Below, piece by piece: positions 53,166 to 62,283 of a stretch of DNA of 64,000 bases; position 1 is the first letter of the stretch; every line of letters starts with the position of its first letter. This DNA comes from an uncultured Clostridia bacterium. Its GTDB lineage: Bacteria; Bacillota; Clostridia; Oscillospirales; Ruminococcaceae. The DNA is taken from the NCBI GenBank assembly GCA_947624745.1, contig CANQLR010000001.1, forward strand, positions 62,001 through 126,000, read 5' to 3'. A program made the position numbers and the translations under genes. Under the pieces are notes generated by a model. It ran no database searches. It saw only the letters and a program-made list of their open reading frames with translations, and had not been told where the DNA came from.

Positions 53166-54875
53166 TCAGCCCTGCCTCATTCTGAACGTCACCGACAGCG
53201 TTCTCTTGAGCTCGTTGTTGGTGTCGCTGAACTTCTGGTTCGTGACTCTCTTCGAGGTATAGGGCTTGACTATCTCGCTCTGGAAGGTCTTGAGCGTGAA
53301 GTGGTTCGAGAACTTCATGAACTCCTCCTCGTTCGAGAACTGAACCCGCAGATAGCGGTAGGCTGTCTTGGTGTCGGCGGCCGCGCTCTCAAGCTGCTTC
53401 TTGAGGATAGCGACGCCCTCGTCGTATGTATCGGCGTAGTAGCCGTTCAGCTTATACCAGTTGAGGTCGTTCGAGGTCGCCGACGGCATGGTGTAGTACT
53501 TCGACAGGTCGTAAACGGTGCTCCTCGTGTTTTTCATGTACTGGTCGGTCACGCAGAGGAAGTCATAGTTTAGGTAGCTCAGGTCCTGTTCGAACACGTC
53601 GCCGTCCGGGTCGCCCCATGTGGTGTCGATGTTGTACCAGTTTCCGTTGATCTTGACCTTCACCCACGCGTGCATGGCCTCCATTCCCACGCCGACGTCG
53701 TAGACAACGTCAAATCCCGCGCGGGAGAGGAGATAGAAGGTGCCCTTCGCATAGCCGAGGCAGGTCGCGCCGCCGTCGACTATCGGGCCGTAGGTCGAGC
53801 CCTCATAGCTTCCGCCGTATCTGACGTGCTGGCAGAGATACTCGTAAATATACTTGACCTTATTGTAGTCGGACATACCCGAGCAGCCCGCAAGTATCGA
53901 ATCTGCCTTGGAGCTTAAGTCGTTCATCATCTTTTTCGCGGCGTCAAGGTTGTCGACGTAGTAGTCGAGATAAAGGGTCGAGCCTCTGCGCGAGCCCACG
54001 CCCTCGAAGTAGCAGTAGCCTGTCCCGACGATGTGCGCGATCTTGCTCGCAATCTCGCCGGCCTCGTCGTCCGAAACATACTCGCCGATATTGACTACCG
54101 GCAGAAGCTGCTCGACGGCAAGGGCGATCTTATTGAGGGCCGACTTGAAGCGGTCCTCTTTAAACAGGCCGTACATATACTCGCACTCGTTCGCCTTCAC
54201 CCAGTCCCCTCCGATGGCGGTAGCGGTGGTCGACGGAGTGGTGTCGGAGGTCCCGGTCGAGGCGGTTGTAGCCGGGGTCTTCGAGCCCTCGCTGACGTTT
54301 TCGGTCTCGGTCCTGCCCTCGTCGACGTTCTCGGTCTCGTTGTCCTCTTTCTTGGTCGTGACTGCGGCCGCGGCGGGCTTGTCCGCGCTTATATAAAGAT
54401 TCGATACAAAGCCCTTTCCGCCCTTGAAATCAATTTCATACCAGCCGGTAGAGGCGCGACCGGTGACGTTTACCTCGTCTCCCTCGGCCAGAGCGCCCAG
54501 CTTGCCGAAATCGGTCGACGGGCCCTTTCTCACGTTAAGGGACATCGTCGCGTACATGGTGGCGCTCATCGGCTCGACGGTGTAATCGTCCTTGGAGGAC
54601 GTTTCGCTCTTGGTCTCGGGCTTGGTCTCGGCCGTGGTGACGGTTGTTTCGGGAGCGGGGGTGGTCACGGGCTCGGGGGTCGTCTCGGGAGCGGGAGTTG
54701 TTTCGGGAAGGGTGGTGGTCGGCTCGGGGGTGGTGATCGGCGGCTCGGTCACGGAAGGGTCAATGCTTCCCGAAGGCATGGGCAAAGGCTCGTCCTCGAC
54801 CTGTCCGCAGCCCGCGAGCATCGTGACCGCCATTACCGCCGCAAGAAGAAGGGCGGCTAAGCGTTTCAAGTTCAT
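53166..54875 (-). CDS. Secreted lipoprotein with SH3-like and transglutaminase-like domains
   Basis: 569 residues. Signal peptide and lipobox (MLAGC, Cys about 22), then a Thr/Pro/Glu-rich linker (TTPEPTTTLPETTPAPETT), typical of a cell-wall-spanning spacer. A bacterial SH3 domain is at about 105-165 (SLNVRKGPSTDFGKLGALAEGDEVNVTG). A second Thr/Ser linker and a transglutaminase-like core at about 300-450 follow, with catalytic Cys in GGATCLGYAKGTFYLL, His in GMEAMHAWVKV and Asp in YNIDTTWGDPDG. A role in wall-bound protein processing or crosslinking is inferred. It follows a shorter paralogue (54911-56209) by 35 nt. Confidence 0.9.
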   Translation of the reverse strand: MNLKRLAALLLAAVMAVTMLAGCGQVEDEPLPMPSGSIDPSVTEPPITTPEPTTTLPETTPAPETTPEPVTTPAPETTVTTAETKPETKSETSSKDDYTVEPMSATMYATMSLNVRKGPSTDFGKLGALAEGDEVNVTGRASTGWYEIDFKGGKGFVSNLYISADKPAAAAVTTKKEDNETENVDEGRTETENVSEGSKTPATTASTGTSDTTPSTTATAIGGDWVKANECEYMYGLFKEDRFKSALNKIALAVEQLLPVVNIGEYVSDDEAGEIASKIAHIVGTGYCYFEGVGSRRGSTLYLDYYVDNLDAAKKMMNDLSSKADSILAGCSGMSDYNKVKYIYEYLCQHVRYGGSYEGSTYGPIVDGGATCLGYAKGTFYLLSRAGFDVVYDVGVGMEAMHAWVKVKINGNWYNIDTTWGDPDGDVFEQDLSYLNYDFLCVTDQYMKNTRSTVYDLSKYYTMPSATSNDLNWYKLNGYYADTYDEGVAILKKQLESAAADTKTAYRYLRVQFSNEEEFMKFSNHFTLKTFQSEIVKPYTSKRVTNQKFSDTNNELKRTLSVTFRMRQG

Positions 54876-54910
54876 ACAAATTCCTCCAATGCGATTTTAT
54901 CCTAAAGCGT

Positions 54911-56209
54911 TTACTGTTCCTTGTCGTTGAGGGTGACTATAAAGGTGTACTGTCCCTCGCCGTCCTCGAATCCGTTGTAAACGCCCCATTTACGGTTGTT
55001 GAAGTTGGGCCCGTAGTCCTCGATGAGCTGCATTATCTCGCCGTGGCTGCCGTCGTCGCGGTTCGCCTTGAGCATCTTGTCGCGGACCTCGGTGTATACC
55101 TCCTCGTTCGGGAAGCGGAGGTAGATATAGTGCTTGTTGTTTGCGTTGCAGTTTTCGAGCTGCTTGATGACCGACTGCCTCGCCGAGTCGTAGGAATCGC
55201 AGACGAAGCCCTCGGTGGCGTGGAAGTTGTGCTCCATCGAGGTCGCGACGGGCTCGTCGAAGTAGTAGTTTTCGTTCTTGGCCTTGTGGTCCTTAAGGAG
55301 CTCCTCGTCCGAAACGAGGAAGTAGTCATAGTTGACGTATTCGGGGTCGGTCTGGTCGGCGGGGTCGGCCCATGTCGGGTCGACGATATACCACTGCCCG
55401 TCCGAGAGCTTGACATAGTTCCACTTGTGGGTGACGCTTTCGTTGTTTCCCACGCCGATGCAGTAGACGGTCTCGAAGCCGGCTCTCGAAAGAAGCAGGT
55501 TCATGGCGTCGGCATACCCCTGGCAGGTCGCGGTGCCGTCGCAAAGGGCACCGTATGCGGTGTAGTAGGTCGGGTTGTCCTCGGAATAGCGGCAGTTCAG
55601 GACGAGGGCGTCGTGGAGATATTTTATCTGCTCATACTCGCTGCCGTCCGGCATTGCGGAAACGATCTCGGCGATCTTTTGGTTGAGCGCGGCGGTAATG
55701 CCCTGCGCGTCCTCGGCGGTGTTGATGATGTCGAGGTTGAAGGAGCATATCAGCGCAGTGACCATGTTGGGGTCGTTCTCGTCATAGATTATGCGGAAGG
55801 ACCTGCCGAGGTAGGGATAACCCATGCAGCAGTCGGTGATGAGGTGCATGAAGTATTCGGAGTTTTCCTCCTTGGTGATGGGATATTCGAGCGAGATGAA
55901 CTGCGTGACGTTTTTGATGGAGGTCAGCGCGGCGGCAAGGTTGGCCTTGGTCTCGTTCGAGAGGTGATCCCAGACGTATTCGATACCGTTGTCATAGACG
56001 AAGCTCGTGTCATAGCCGTTCCACATCTCGGCCTCGGGCACGGCAAGGGTGACAGGCTCATCGGTCATCGGGAGGACGGTGTTCTGGTCGGCGGTGGTCT
56101 GCGCGGGCTCGGTAGAGGCCGCGGGGCCGTCTTCAATGGTATTGCCGCAGGAAACGAGCAGGCACGCGCTCACGCATATCGCGAGAAAAAGAGACAGAAA
56201 ACGTTTCAT
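54911..56209 (-). CDS. Secreted lipoprotein with transglutaminase-like domain
   Basis: 432 residues. Signal peptide KRFLSLFLAICVSACLLVSC with lipobox LVSC (Cys about 21). The core has Cys in GTATCQGYADAMNLLLSRAGFETVYCIGVG, His in SVTHKWNYVKL and Asp in WYIVDPTWADP, the same triad and spacing as its downstream neighbour, but no SH3 domain or Thr-rich linker. The C-terminal parts of both proteins also resemble each other (YDSARQSVIKQLENCNANNKHYIYLRF against YDEGVAILKKQLESAAADTKTAYRYLRVQF), so they arose by duplication. First gene of the pair; promoter TTGACA-17-TATTAT at 56307-56335. Confidence 0.9.
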   Translation of the reverse strand: MKRFLSLFLAICVSACLLVSCGNTIEDGPAASTEPAQTTADQNTVLPMTDEPVTLAVPEAEMWNGYDTSFVYDNGIEYVWDHLSNETKANLAAALTSIKNVTQFISLEYPITKEENSEYFMHLITDCCMGYPYLGRSFRIIYDENDPNMVTALICSFNLDIINTAEDAQGITAALNQKIAEIVSAMPDGSEYEQIKYLHDALVLNCRYSEDNPTYYTAYGALCDGTATCQGYADAMNLLLSRAGFETVYCIGVGNNESVTHKWNYVKLSDGQWYIVDPTWADPADQTDPEYVNYDYFLVSDEELLKDHKAKNENYYFDEPVATSMEHNFHATEGFVCDSYDSARQSVIKQLENCNANNKHYIYLRFPNEEVYTEVRDKMLKANRDDGSHGEIMQLIEDYGPNFNNRKWGVYNGFEDGEGQYTFIVTLNDKEQ

Positions 56210-56306
56210 AAAAAGATCCTTTCGTTATTGATAAACTTGCTTCTTATCGGCCCCGTATCCGGGGAATTTTGGTTTTCCCGCTGCGAGGCCATATTATTAC
56301 TTCTTA

Positions 56307-56335
56307 ATAATAACCGCAAATCGGCAGTTTGTCAA
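56307..56335 (-). promoter_or_regulatory. Promoter of the transglutaminase lipoprotein pair
   Basis: TTGACA (56330-56335), 17-nt spacer, TATTAT (56307-56312) on the minus strand; leader of about 90 nt to the ATG with a small CCCC...GGGG stem. Confidence 0.78.
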
Positions 56336-56340
56336 GAGGA

Positions 56341-56835
56341 AAATTCAGTGAAAGGCAACAGAAAACAGAAATCAGAGGTCAGATTTACAAGGTGGCGCCT
56401 GCGGCGCGATCAAAGCGCGGGGAGGATGGGGCGAAGCCCGGCCGCCCGCGAAGCGGGCGGCACGCCCTGCCGGGCAGGGGTCTGCGCGGAGCTCGTTAGG
56501 GGCTTGCCGGGGGCGTTTTACGCGAAAAAGCGAAATAGTCCGCAGCCGGCAGGGCGGGAGCGCCCTTTAGGGCGCTCCCGGGCTTCGCCCGTGCGTTGCA
56601 GCAGCCGAGTGCAGACATACAGCCTCACGCGGGACAAAGCGCCTCTTACCCGGGGCGCGCGCAGGCCGCGGGCAAAGCGGCGGGGAACCCCTGCGGGGTT
56701 CCCCGCACCCCTCCCGCCTTGTCGGCGAAGCCCCGCGCGAGCCTTCGGCTCGCGCGCCCCGCCGCGCGGGGCGCGGCGGGGCCGTGGGCGGACGCTCCGC
56801 GTCCGCCCACGGGGCTTCGCCCCACCCCCATCCCC
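56341..56835. repeat. Mosaic hairpin-repeat block 10
   Basis: No gene. A purine heptad tract (56348-56383), then the variable hairpin module GTGGCGCC-tgc-GGCGC and GATCAAAGCGCGG, then separate hairpins of GCCGCCCGC-gaa-GCGGGCGGC type (56444-56465) and GGAGCGCCC...GGGCGCTCC. The block ends with a three-hairpin element (56723-56822): CGCGAGCC-ttc-GGCTCGCG, CCCCGCCGCG-cggg-GCGCGGCGGGG, GGGCGGACGC-tcc-GCGTCCGCCC. It reaches the stop codon of the BtuF-like gene. Confidence 0.78.
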
Positions 56836-56841
56836 CTGCAC

Positions 56842-57720
56842 CTAACTCCCAGCAACCTCCCCCACAGCCCTCACGCTGTCGGCGCACGCCTGCTCCACCC
56901 GCGCAAAGTCTATCTCCACAAGCTCCGAGTGCGGAAACTCCCTCTCCACGTCGTCCCTATCCACCTTATCCGAGTAGTAGACCACGTCCGGGGCGAGCTC
57001 ATACAGCTCCTCCTCCGTCGCGGTGTATTTTTCCTCCGTCCATGCCGGCTTCCCCAAAAGCCCGAAAAGCTCGGCGGCAAAGCTCCCCTGCGGGGTCAGC
57101 ATCATCCCCTCGGGCGCATAGTCCTCAATAACTATCCACGTCCTGTCCGGCGCGGCCGAACTCAGCGCCATGAACACCTCGTTCATCTCCGAGATGATCT
57201 CGTTCGGCCTCTCGCGGCCGCTCACCGCCCCGTAAAACGCAAGTCCAAGCTTCATATACTCGTCGCACAGCTCGGCATAACTCTTCGGCGCCGCCATCTC
57301 CAGCACCCTCACCCCGGCCTCCTTCAGCTTCAGCCGGTCCGTCGCCGCGATCGGAGACTGCGTGATCAAAAGCTCCGGCGCGGCCTCTTTTATCGCCTCA
57401 ACGTCGGGAAGCGCCGCCGAGCCTATCCTTTTCATATCCTCCGGCGCGTCGCAATAGTCGCTCACCGCGCATATCCTGTCCCCCAGCCCCAGATCGTTCA
57501 GTATTTTCGTGATCGCGGGCGACAGCGAAGCCACGCTCGCGGGGGATGTCTCAAACGTCTCCCCGTCAAAGCTCACCGGGTATTCCGGCATGACCGGCGG
57601 CAGATCCTCAATAGGCGCGGGGGTATTTTCGCTCACGAGCGGCTCGGGTATCGCGTCGGCGCAGGCCGATAACATCATCGCCAGCCCGAGCGCCAAAAGT
57701 ATAAACCTTTTTCTTTTCAT
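56842..57720 (-). CDS. ABC substrate-binding lipoprotein, BtuF/FepB-like
   Basis: 292 residues. Signal peptide with lipobox LSAC (Cys about 20). Class III binding-protein fold: ASLSPAITKILNDLGLGDRICAVSDYCDAPED, ALPDVEAIKEAAPELLITQSPIAATDRLKLKEAGVRVLEM, and a C-terminal SELVEIDFARVEQACADSVRAVGEVAGS. The family binds cobalamin, siderophores or heme; the ligand is not resolved. No permease is near. It is the last gene of the dusB-to-tsaD run, 14 nt after tsaD, and its 3' end touches a repeat block. Confidence 0.85.
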   Translation of the reverse strand: MKRKRFILLALGLAMMLSACADAIPEPLVSENTPAPIEDLPPVMPEYPVSFDGETFETSPASVASLSPAITKILNDLGLGDRICAVSDYCDAPEDMKRIGSAALPDVEAIKEAAPELLITQSPIAATDRLKLKEAGVRVLEMAAPKSYAELCDEYMKLGLAFYGAVSGRERPNEIISEMNEVFMALSSAAPDRTWIVIEDYAPEGMMLTPQGSFAAELFGLLGKPAWTEEKYTATEEELYELAPDVVYYSDKVDRDDVEREFPHSELVEIDFARVEQACADSVRAVGEVAGS

Positions 57721-57733
57721 GTAAACTCCTTCT

Positions 57734-58750
57734 TTAAATGCTTATCTCCTCAAGGCTCATGGTCGCGGCGGCATTCAGCGACATATCCGCCCGCCTGCCC
57801 GCCAAAAAGTCGTAATAGCCCTGCGCCGCGATCATCGCGGCGTTGTCCCCGCAGTATCTGAGCTCCGGCAGCCAGAGCTTCGCCCCCAAGCTGTCCGCGA
57901 GCGCCTTCATCTTCCGCCTGATCTCGGTGTTCGCGCTCACCCCTCCCGCGACGACCAGCTTTTTGCTCCTGAGGTCCTTGGCAGCCCTCCCGAACGTCTC
58001 CCCCAAAATGTCCGCGACGGTCTTTTGGAACGAAGCCGCAACGTCCTCGCGCGATAGCTCCTCACCCCGCTGCTCGGCGTTGCGAACAAGGTTTATCACT
58101 GCGGTCTTGAGCCCCGAAAAGCTCATGTCATACCCCTCCCCCGAAATTTTCGGGTGGGTGAACCGAAACGCAGTTCTGTCCCCGTTTTCGGCCGCGCCGT
58201 CGATATACTTCCCCCCGGGGTACGGGAACCCTATCGTCCTTGCGACCTTGTCGAAGCACTCCCCCGCAGCGTCGTCCCGCGTTCTTCCTATCACCATATA
58301 AGAGGTATAGCTCTCCACCGAAACGATGTGGCTGTTCCCTCCGCTTATCACAAGGCACAAAAACGGCGGTTCAAGGTCGGGGTGGGTGATGTAGTTCGCC
58401 GCGATATGCCCTGCGACATGGTGCACCCCGACGAGCGGCAGCCCCGCCGACAGCGAAAGCCCCTTGGCATAGCTAAGGCCCACCAAAAGCGCCCCTATAA
58501 GCCCCGGAGCATATGTCACCGCGACCGCGTCGATGTCGGAAAACCCGAGCCCCGCGCCGTCCATCGCTTCTTTCACGACCTGCGAAATGCTCTCGATATG
58601 CCTCCGCGAGGCGATCTCCGGCACCACGCCTCCGTAAAGCCTGTGCTCGTCTATCTGCGAGGCGACGATATTTGAAAGCACCCTCCTGCCGTCCTCGACG
58701 ACCGCCGCCGCCGTTTCGTCGCAGGAGGACTCTATCCCCAGTATTTTCAT
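57734..58750 (-). CDS. tsaD: tRNA N6-adenosine threonylcarbamoyltransferase TsaD
   Basis: 338 residues. Conserved ASKHA motifs ILGIESSCDETAAAVVEDGRRVLSN, GVVPEIASRRHIE (metal His), LVGVHHVAGHIAANY (HxxxH metal site) and SGGNSHIV, all as in TsaD/Gcp. With TsaB, TsaE and TsaC it makes t6A37 in ANN-decoding tRNAs. It overlaps rimI by 4 nt (ATGA). TsaB and TsaE, often next door, are not in the window. Confidence 0.97.
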   Translation of the reverse strand: MKILGIESSCDETAAAVVEDGRRVLSNIVASQIDEHRLYGGVVPEIASRRHIESISQVVKEAMDGAGLGFSDIDAVAVTYAPGLIGALLVGLSYAKGLSLSAGLPLVGVHHVAGHIAANYITHPDLEPPFLCLVISGGNSHIVSVESYTSYMVIGRTRDDAAGECFDKVARTIGFPYPGGKYIDGAAENGDRTAFRFTHPKISGEGYDMSFSGLKTAVINLVRNAEQRGEELSREDVAASFQKTVADILGETFGRAAKDLRSKKLVVAGGVSANTEIRRKMKALADSLGAKLWLPELRYCGDNAAMIAAQGYYDFLAGRRADMSLNAAATMSLEEISI

Positions 58751-59205
58751 CCCCGCTCCTCCTTTTTATACGTCTTTATCATCGTGATCGCGTCCTCCTC
58801 GGGGTTGCTGTAATACCCCCGCCGAACGCCCATACATTCAAACCCGAGCGAGCGGTAAAGCGCCTTTGCCGCCTCGTTCGATCTTCTTACCTCCAAAAAA
58901 GCCCGCTCGGGCTCATATATCCTCTCAAGCTCCGATATCAGCGCCGCGGCTGTCCCCCGCCGCCGAAACTCCTTTTTCACCGCGACGGAATATATCTCCG
59001 CCTCCCCGAAAACGCAGCTCCCGCAGACATACCCCGCGACCTCCCCGTCATAGACCCCAACCAGCGCGGTTATCGGCCCCTCCTTTTCCCGGGAAAGGCT
59101 CAAAAAATCGTCCTTGGGCCACGCCTCCGAGGTGAAGCACTCCATTTCTATCCCCGCAACCGCGTCGACGTCCTCCTCGCGAAGCGGGCGGATCTCAAGC
59201 TCCAT
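58747..59205 (-). CDS. rimI: GNAT acetyltransferase, RimI-like
   Basis: 152 residues. GNAT motif A is YSVAVKKEFRRRGTAAALISELERI (the acetyl-CoA pyrophosphate loop RRRGTA), followed by AFLEVRRSNEAAKALYRSLGFECMGVRRGYYSNPEEDAITM. This matches RimI, the N-terminal acetylase of ribosomal protein S18, which is usually encoded beside tsaB/tsaD as here. It overlaps rsmI upstream by 11 nt and tsaD downstream by 4 nt. Confidence 0.93.
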   Translation of the reverse strand: MELEIRPLREEDVDAVAGIEMECFTSEAWPKDDFLSLSREKEGPITALVGVYDGEVAGYVCGSCVFGEAEIYSVAVKKEFRRRGTAAALISELERIYEPERAFLEVRRSNEAAKALYRSLGFECMGVRRGYYSNPEEDAITMIKTYKKEERG

Positions 59206-60046
59206 CCCGCTCCTCCTTCATCGCCGCGAGCTCGTTATATATCTCGCTCTTGGAAAACCCGGTCTCCTTCGCGGCCTCGCGGCAGGCATCCGTCGGCTTC
59301 ATTCCGCCGTCCGCCTTTTTTTGGGCGATCAGCGCCGCCTCGCGAACGCTCATCTCCGCCCTCGGGGGAGCCTTATACCCCTCCACGATAAGAACAAACT
59401 CGCCCTTCGGCTTTCTGTCGCTGTCGTTATATATGTTCACCGCATCGGCGAGGCTTGTCCGTATGATCTCCTCGTGCAGCTTTGTCAGCTCGCGGCATAT
59501 TGTAATTTTTCGGTCTCCCAGTGCCCTTAAAAGGTCTTTAAGCGTGGCGCAGAGCTTGTGCGGCGCCTCGTAGAATATAAGCGTTTCCGGCCGCTTTTCG
59601 ACCTCTTCAAGAGTAACTTTTCGCGAGCTCGGCGAGGTCGACAAAAACCCCACGAAGGTAAACTTCGAGGTGTCGAGCCCGCTGACCGACAGCGCCGTAA
59701 CCCCCGCGCTCGGTCCGGGAACGGGAATTACCGGCACCCCGTGCTCGGCGCAGAGCCTGACAAGGTCCTCCCCCGGGTCGGAAATGCAGGGCATACCCGC
59801 GTCGGTGACGACGGCGCAGCTCTCCCCCGAAAGAATACGTCTTATTATCGCGTCCCCGGCGTATTTTCGGTTGTGCTCGTGATAGCTCATCAACGGCTTT
59901 TCAATCCCGAAGTGCTTCAAAAGCTTCCCGGTGACCCTTGTGTCCTCGGCGGCGATGAAATCGGCCGATTTAAGCGCCTCTACCGCCCGGTACGTCATGT
60001 CCGACAGGTTTCCTATCGGCGTTCCGACAACATAAAGCTTTGCCAT
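59195..60046 (-). CDS. rsmI: 16S rRNA (cytidine-1402-2'-O)-methyltransferase
   Basis: 283 residues. KLYVVGTPIGNLSDMTYRAVEAL, ADFIAAEDTRVTGKLLKHFGI, VVTDAGMPCISDPGEDLVRL and PVIPVPGPSAGVTALSVSG are the hallmark SAM and RNA motifs of RsmI. It 2'-O-methylates C1402 in the ribosome decoding centre. Seven nt separate it from trmN6. Confidence 0.97.
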   Translation of the reverse strand: MAKLYVVGTPIGNLSDMTYRAVEALKSADFIAAEDTRVTGKLLKHFGIEKPLMSYHEHNRKYAGDAIIRRILSGESCAVVTDAGMPCISDPGEDLVRLCAEHGVPVIPVPGPSAGVTALSVSGLDTSKFTFVGFLSTSPSSRKVTLEEVEKRPETLIFYEAPHKLCATLKDLLRALGDRKITICRELTKLHEEIIRTSLADAVNIYNDSDRKPKGEFVLIVEGYKAPPRAEMSVREAALIAQKKADGGMKPTDACREAAKETGFSKSEIYNELAAMKEERDGA

Positions 60047-60053
60047 TTTACCC

Positions 60054-60761
60054 TCACAGTCTGTAAATACGCTTCATTTCCTCCGAATATCCCCCGCTCC
60101 CGTCGGTGACGGCAAGCGGCGGCTCGATCTTCAAAAACGGCGCCCCGCCGAGCCTGCCCTCCAAAAGTATCAGCCACGCGGGGTCGCGGAAAGTCTTATG
60201 AACGCTCCGAAGGCGCTTCGGCTCTATCCCCGCCCGGCGCATCGCGCTCACGCAGTCCCCGAGGCGCTCCGGCCGGTTGCATACGCAGAGCCTCCCGCCA
60301 TAGCGCAGGTTCCTCCTTGCCGCCTCGCAGACGTCGAAAATGCTGCATTCCTGCTCGTGCCGCGCGATGGCCTCCGCCTCGCTTCTGCTTTTCGCCCCGG
60401 TGCCGAGGCTTTTGTACGGCGGGTTGCAGGTGATGAGATCCGCCTTTTCCTCCAAAGTAAACTCCCGAAGATCCGCGTTTATCGGCTCGAAATCGCTAAG
60501 CCCCGAGCGCTCCTTCGACATTATCGCCAGTTCATGCGCGCTTTTTTGAAGCTCGACCCCTATAACCCGCTTCGGCGCGAAGTCGCGGATCATCAAAAGC
60601 CCGACTATCCCGCAGCCGGAGCAGAGATCAATTACAAAGTCCTTTCGCCTCGGCGAGGAAAAATCGGCAAGCAAAAAAGCGTCCGTCCCGAAGCGGTGCT
60701 CGCCCGAAACGGCGGCGTAAATGCTTTCAGACAGCCGCTCGAAGCTTACTTCCCCGACCAT
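60054..60761 (-). CDS. trmN6: tRNA1(Val) (adenine-37-N6)-methyltransferase-like protein
   Basis: 235 residues. SAM-binding motif I FVIDLCSGCGIVGLLMI, the substrate motif TCNPPYKS (NPPY, an N6-amine methylase signature), and a C-terminal RRNLRYGGRLCVCNRPERL. It belongs to the TrmN6/YfiC family next to rsmI in most Firmicutes. The exact tRNA target in Firmicutes is less certain than in E. coli. Encoded 1 nt from the dusB stop. Confidence 0.92.
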   Translation of the reverse strand: MVGEVSFERLSESIYAAVSGEHRFGTDAFLLADFSSPRRKDFVIDLCSGCGIVGLLMIRDFAPKRVIGVELQKSAHELAIMSKERSGLSDFEPINADLREFTLEEKADLITCNPPYKSLGTGAKSRSEAEAIARHEQECSIFDVCEAARRNLRYGGRLCVCNRPERLGDCVSAMRRAGIEPKRLRSVHKTFRDPAWLILLEGRLGGAPFLKIEPPLAVTDGSGGYSEEMKRIYRL

Positions 60762-60762
60762 G

Positions 60763-61746
60763 TCACCCTCCGCTCTCCTCGCCCGAGAGCGCCCTGTCGA
60801 TAAGCCGCAAAACGTCCTCCCGCGAGGTTATTTTTCCTGCGGCAGATCGAAGGGCCGCCGCGCCCCTTGCTCCCTTAAAATACCACGCGACCTGCTTTCT
60901 GGCCTCACGAATGCCCTGCTCCTCGCCCTTATACTCGATGAGCCGGTCGATGTGCTCAAGCATTATCCGCGTTTTTTTGTACAGCCCCGGCTCGGGTATT
61001 ACCTCCCCCGTCCGGAAATATTCGTTTATCTCTTTAAATATCCACGGCCTCCCGCAGGCAGCTCTTGCAAGCGTCACGAGGTCGCACCCCGTCTCGCGAT
61101 ACATTCTCTCGGCGTCATATGCCGAGCGCACGTCGCCGTTTCCTATGACCGGGACCGAGACCGCTTCCTTTACCTTTTTAATTATGCTCCAGTCCGCGGC
61201 GCCCGAATACATTTGCGTTCTCGTCCTCGGGTGGACGGCTATTGCCGCCGCGCCGGCTCTTTCCATCAGCCCCGCGAATTCCACGGCGTTTATATGTTCA
61301 CTGTCCCACCCCGCGCGGATCTTCACCGTAACGGGGCAGTCTGCCTCCGCGACCGTCGCCTTAACTATCTCCGCCGCGAGCTCGGGGGTCTTCATGAGAG
61401 CGCTGCCGCCCCCGGGGTTCACGACCTTCGCGACCGGGCAGCCCATGTTTATGTCGATGATATCCGGCCTAAAGGGCTTTAAAAGCCTCACCGCGCGGGC
61501 GAAAAACTCCGGCTCCTCGCCGAAAAGCTGAATGGCGAAAGGGCGCTCGGGCTCGGTTATCTCGCAAAGCTCCAAGGATCCCGCCCCGCCGTAGCAAAGC
61601 CCCTTTGCCGAGACCATCTCGCTCACGAGATATGACGCGCCGAAGGCCTTTGCGGTCTCCCGAAAGGCCCTGTCCGCGACGGAAGCCATCGGCGAGAGCC
61701 CGCAGCTTTTTTCGATTTTCACCCCGCCGATGAAAACGCTCTCCAT
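60763..61746 (-). CDS. dusB: tRNA-dihydrouridine synthase, DusB-like
   Basis: 327 residues from the ATG at 61746, which overlaps the TGA of the gene before it (TGATG). FMN barrel with [37 protein letters not shown] (catalytic Cys in NMGCP), [15 protein letters not shown] and [19 protein letters not shown]-terminal helical domain follows. It reduces uridine in the tRNA D arm. The longer start in the track belongs to the overlapping small gene. Confidence 0.95.
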   Translation of the reverse strand: MESVFIGGVKIEKSCGLSPMASVADRAFRETAKAFGASYLVSEMVSAKGLCYGGAGSLELCEITEPERPFAIQLFGEEPEFFARAVRLLKPFRPDIIDINMGCPVAKVVNPGGGSALMKTPELAAEIVKATVAEADCPVTVKIRAGWDSEHINAVEFAGLMERAGAAAIAVHPRTRTQMYSGAADWSIIKKVKEAVSVPVIGNGDVRSAYDAERMYRETGCDLVTLARAACGRPWIFKEINEYFRTGEVIPEPGLYKKTRIMLEHIDRLIEYKGEEQGIREARKQVAWYFKGARGAAALRSAAGKITSREDVLRLIDRALSGEESGG

Positions 61747-62024
61747 CAGCTTATGTCGTAGGTACGGTAGCCCGTCCTTTCGATGCGGCTCTGGATGATC
61801 CTGAACCGAAGCCCCTTGAAGAGCCCGTGCAGCCGCACCTCGATCCTCGGCTCGGAATAAAACACGAACCGATATCTTCTTATGTCCCGCGAGCAAACGC
61901 TGTGCCCCGAGCCTCCGCAGTCGATCTTAAAATTCTCGGCGCACTCCTTAAAGGATACGCTGACCTTTTCCCTGTTCACCAAAAACGTCGCCCCGTCCTT
62001 TCTGACGGAAAGTAACTTAGCCAC
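61746..62024 (-). CDS. Small protein of unknown function upstream of dusB
   Basis: 92 residues from a GTG at 62024, 6 nt after AAAGGAAA. Basic and mixed alpha/beta: [31 protein letters not shown], two Cys separated by five residues (CGGSGHSVC), then [33 protein letters not shown]. No family recognised. It heads the dusB-trmN6-rsmI-rimI-tsaD operon and is translationally coupled to dusB (TGATG), so a role in RNA modification or ribosome work is a guess from context only. Promoter TTGCTT-17-TATACT is at 62100-62128. Confidence 0.75.
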   Translation of the reverse strand: MAKLLSVRKDGATFLVNREKVSVSFKECAENFKIDCGGSGHSVCSRDIRRYRFVFYSEPRIEVRLHGLFKGLRFRIIQSRIERTGYRTYDIS

Positions 62025-62099
62025 TTCGGAATTTCCTTTCAAGCATATTTTCTTCTCTCTCACACGCGCCGGAAAAATTTTGTCGGCACGTCCCAAAAT

Positions 62100-62128
62100 A
62101 GTATAACACACTTTGCGAAAAAAAGCAA
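62100..62128 (-). promoter_or_regulatory. Promoter of the small protein-dusB operon
   Basis: TTGCTT (62123-62128), 17-nt spacer, TATACT (62100-62105) on the minus strand. Confidence 0.7.
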
Positions 62129-62174
62129 TACGGATATAAAATTTAATCTTTATTATCAAAAGAAATATTTTGCG

Positions 62175-62215
62175 AATCTGATTTCTGCCCTCTCCCCTCT
62201 GTTTTCTTTCTTTGC
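62175..62215 (+). repeat. Heptad tract upstream of secA
   Basis: TCTGATT, TCTGCCC, TCTCCCC and TCTG in tandem on the + strand, ending at the secA -35 box. It is a member of the dispersed heptad family. Confidence 0.55.
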
Positions 62216-62244
62216 TTGACATTTTCCCGAAAATAGGGTATACT
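62216..62244 (+). promoter_or_regulatory. Promoter of secA
   Basis: TTGACA (62216-62221), 17-nt spacer, TATACT (62239-62244), 40 nt before the ATG. Confidence 0.82.
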
Positions 62245-62283
62245 TATAATAACTATAGAATTTTTACGAAAGGAAATCTCTAA

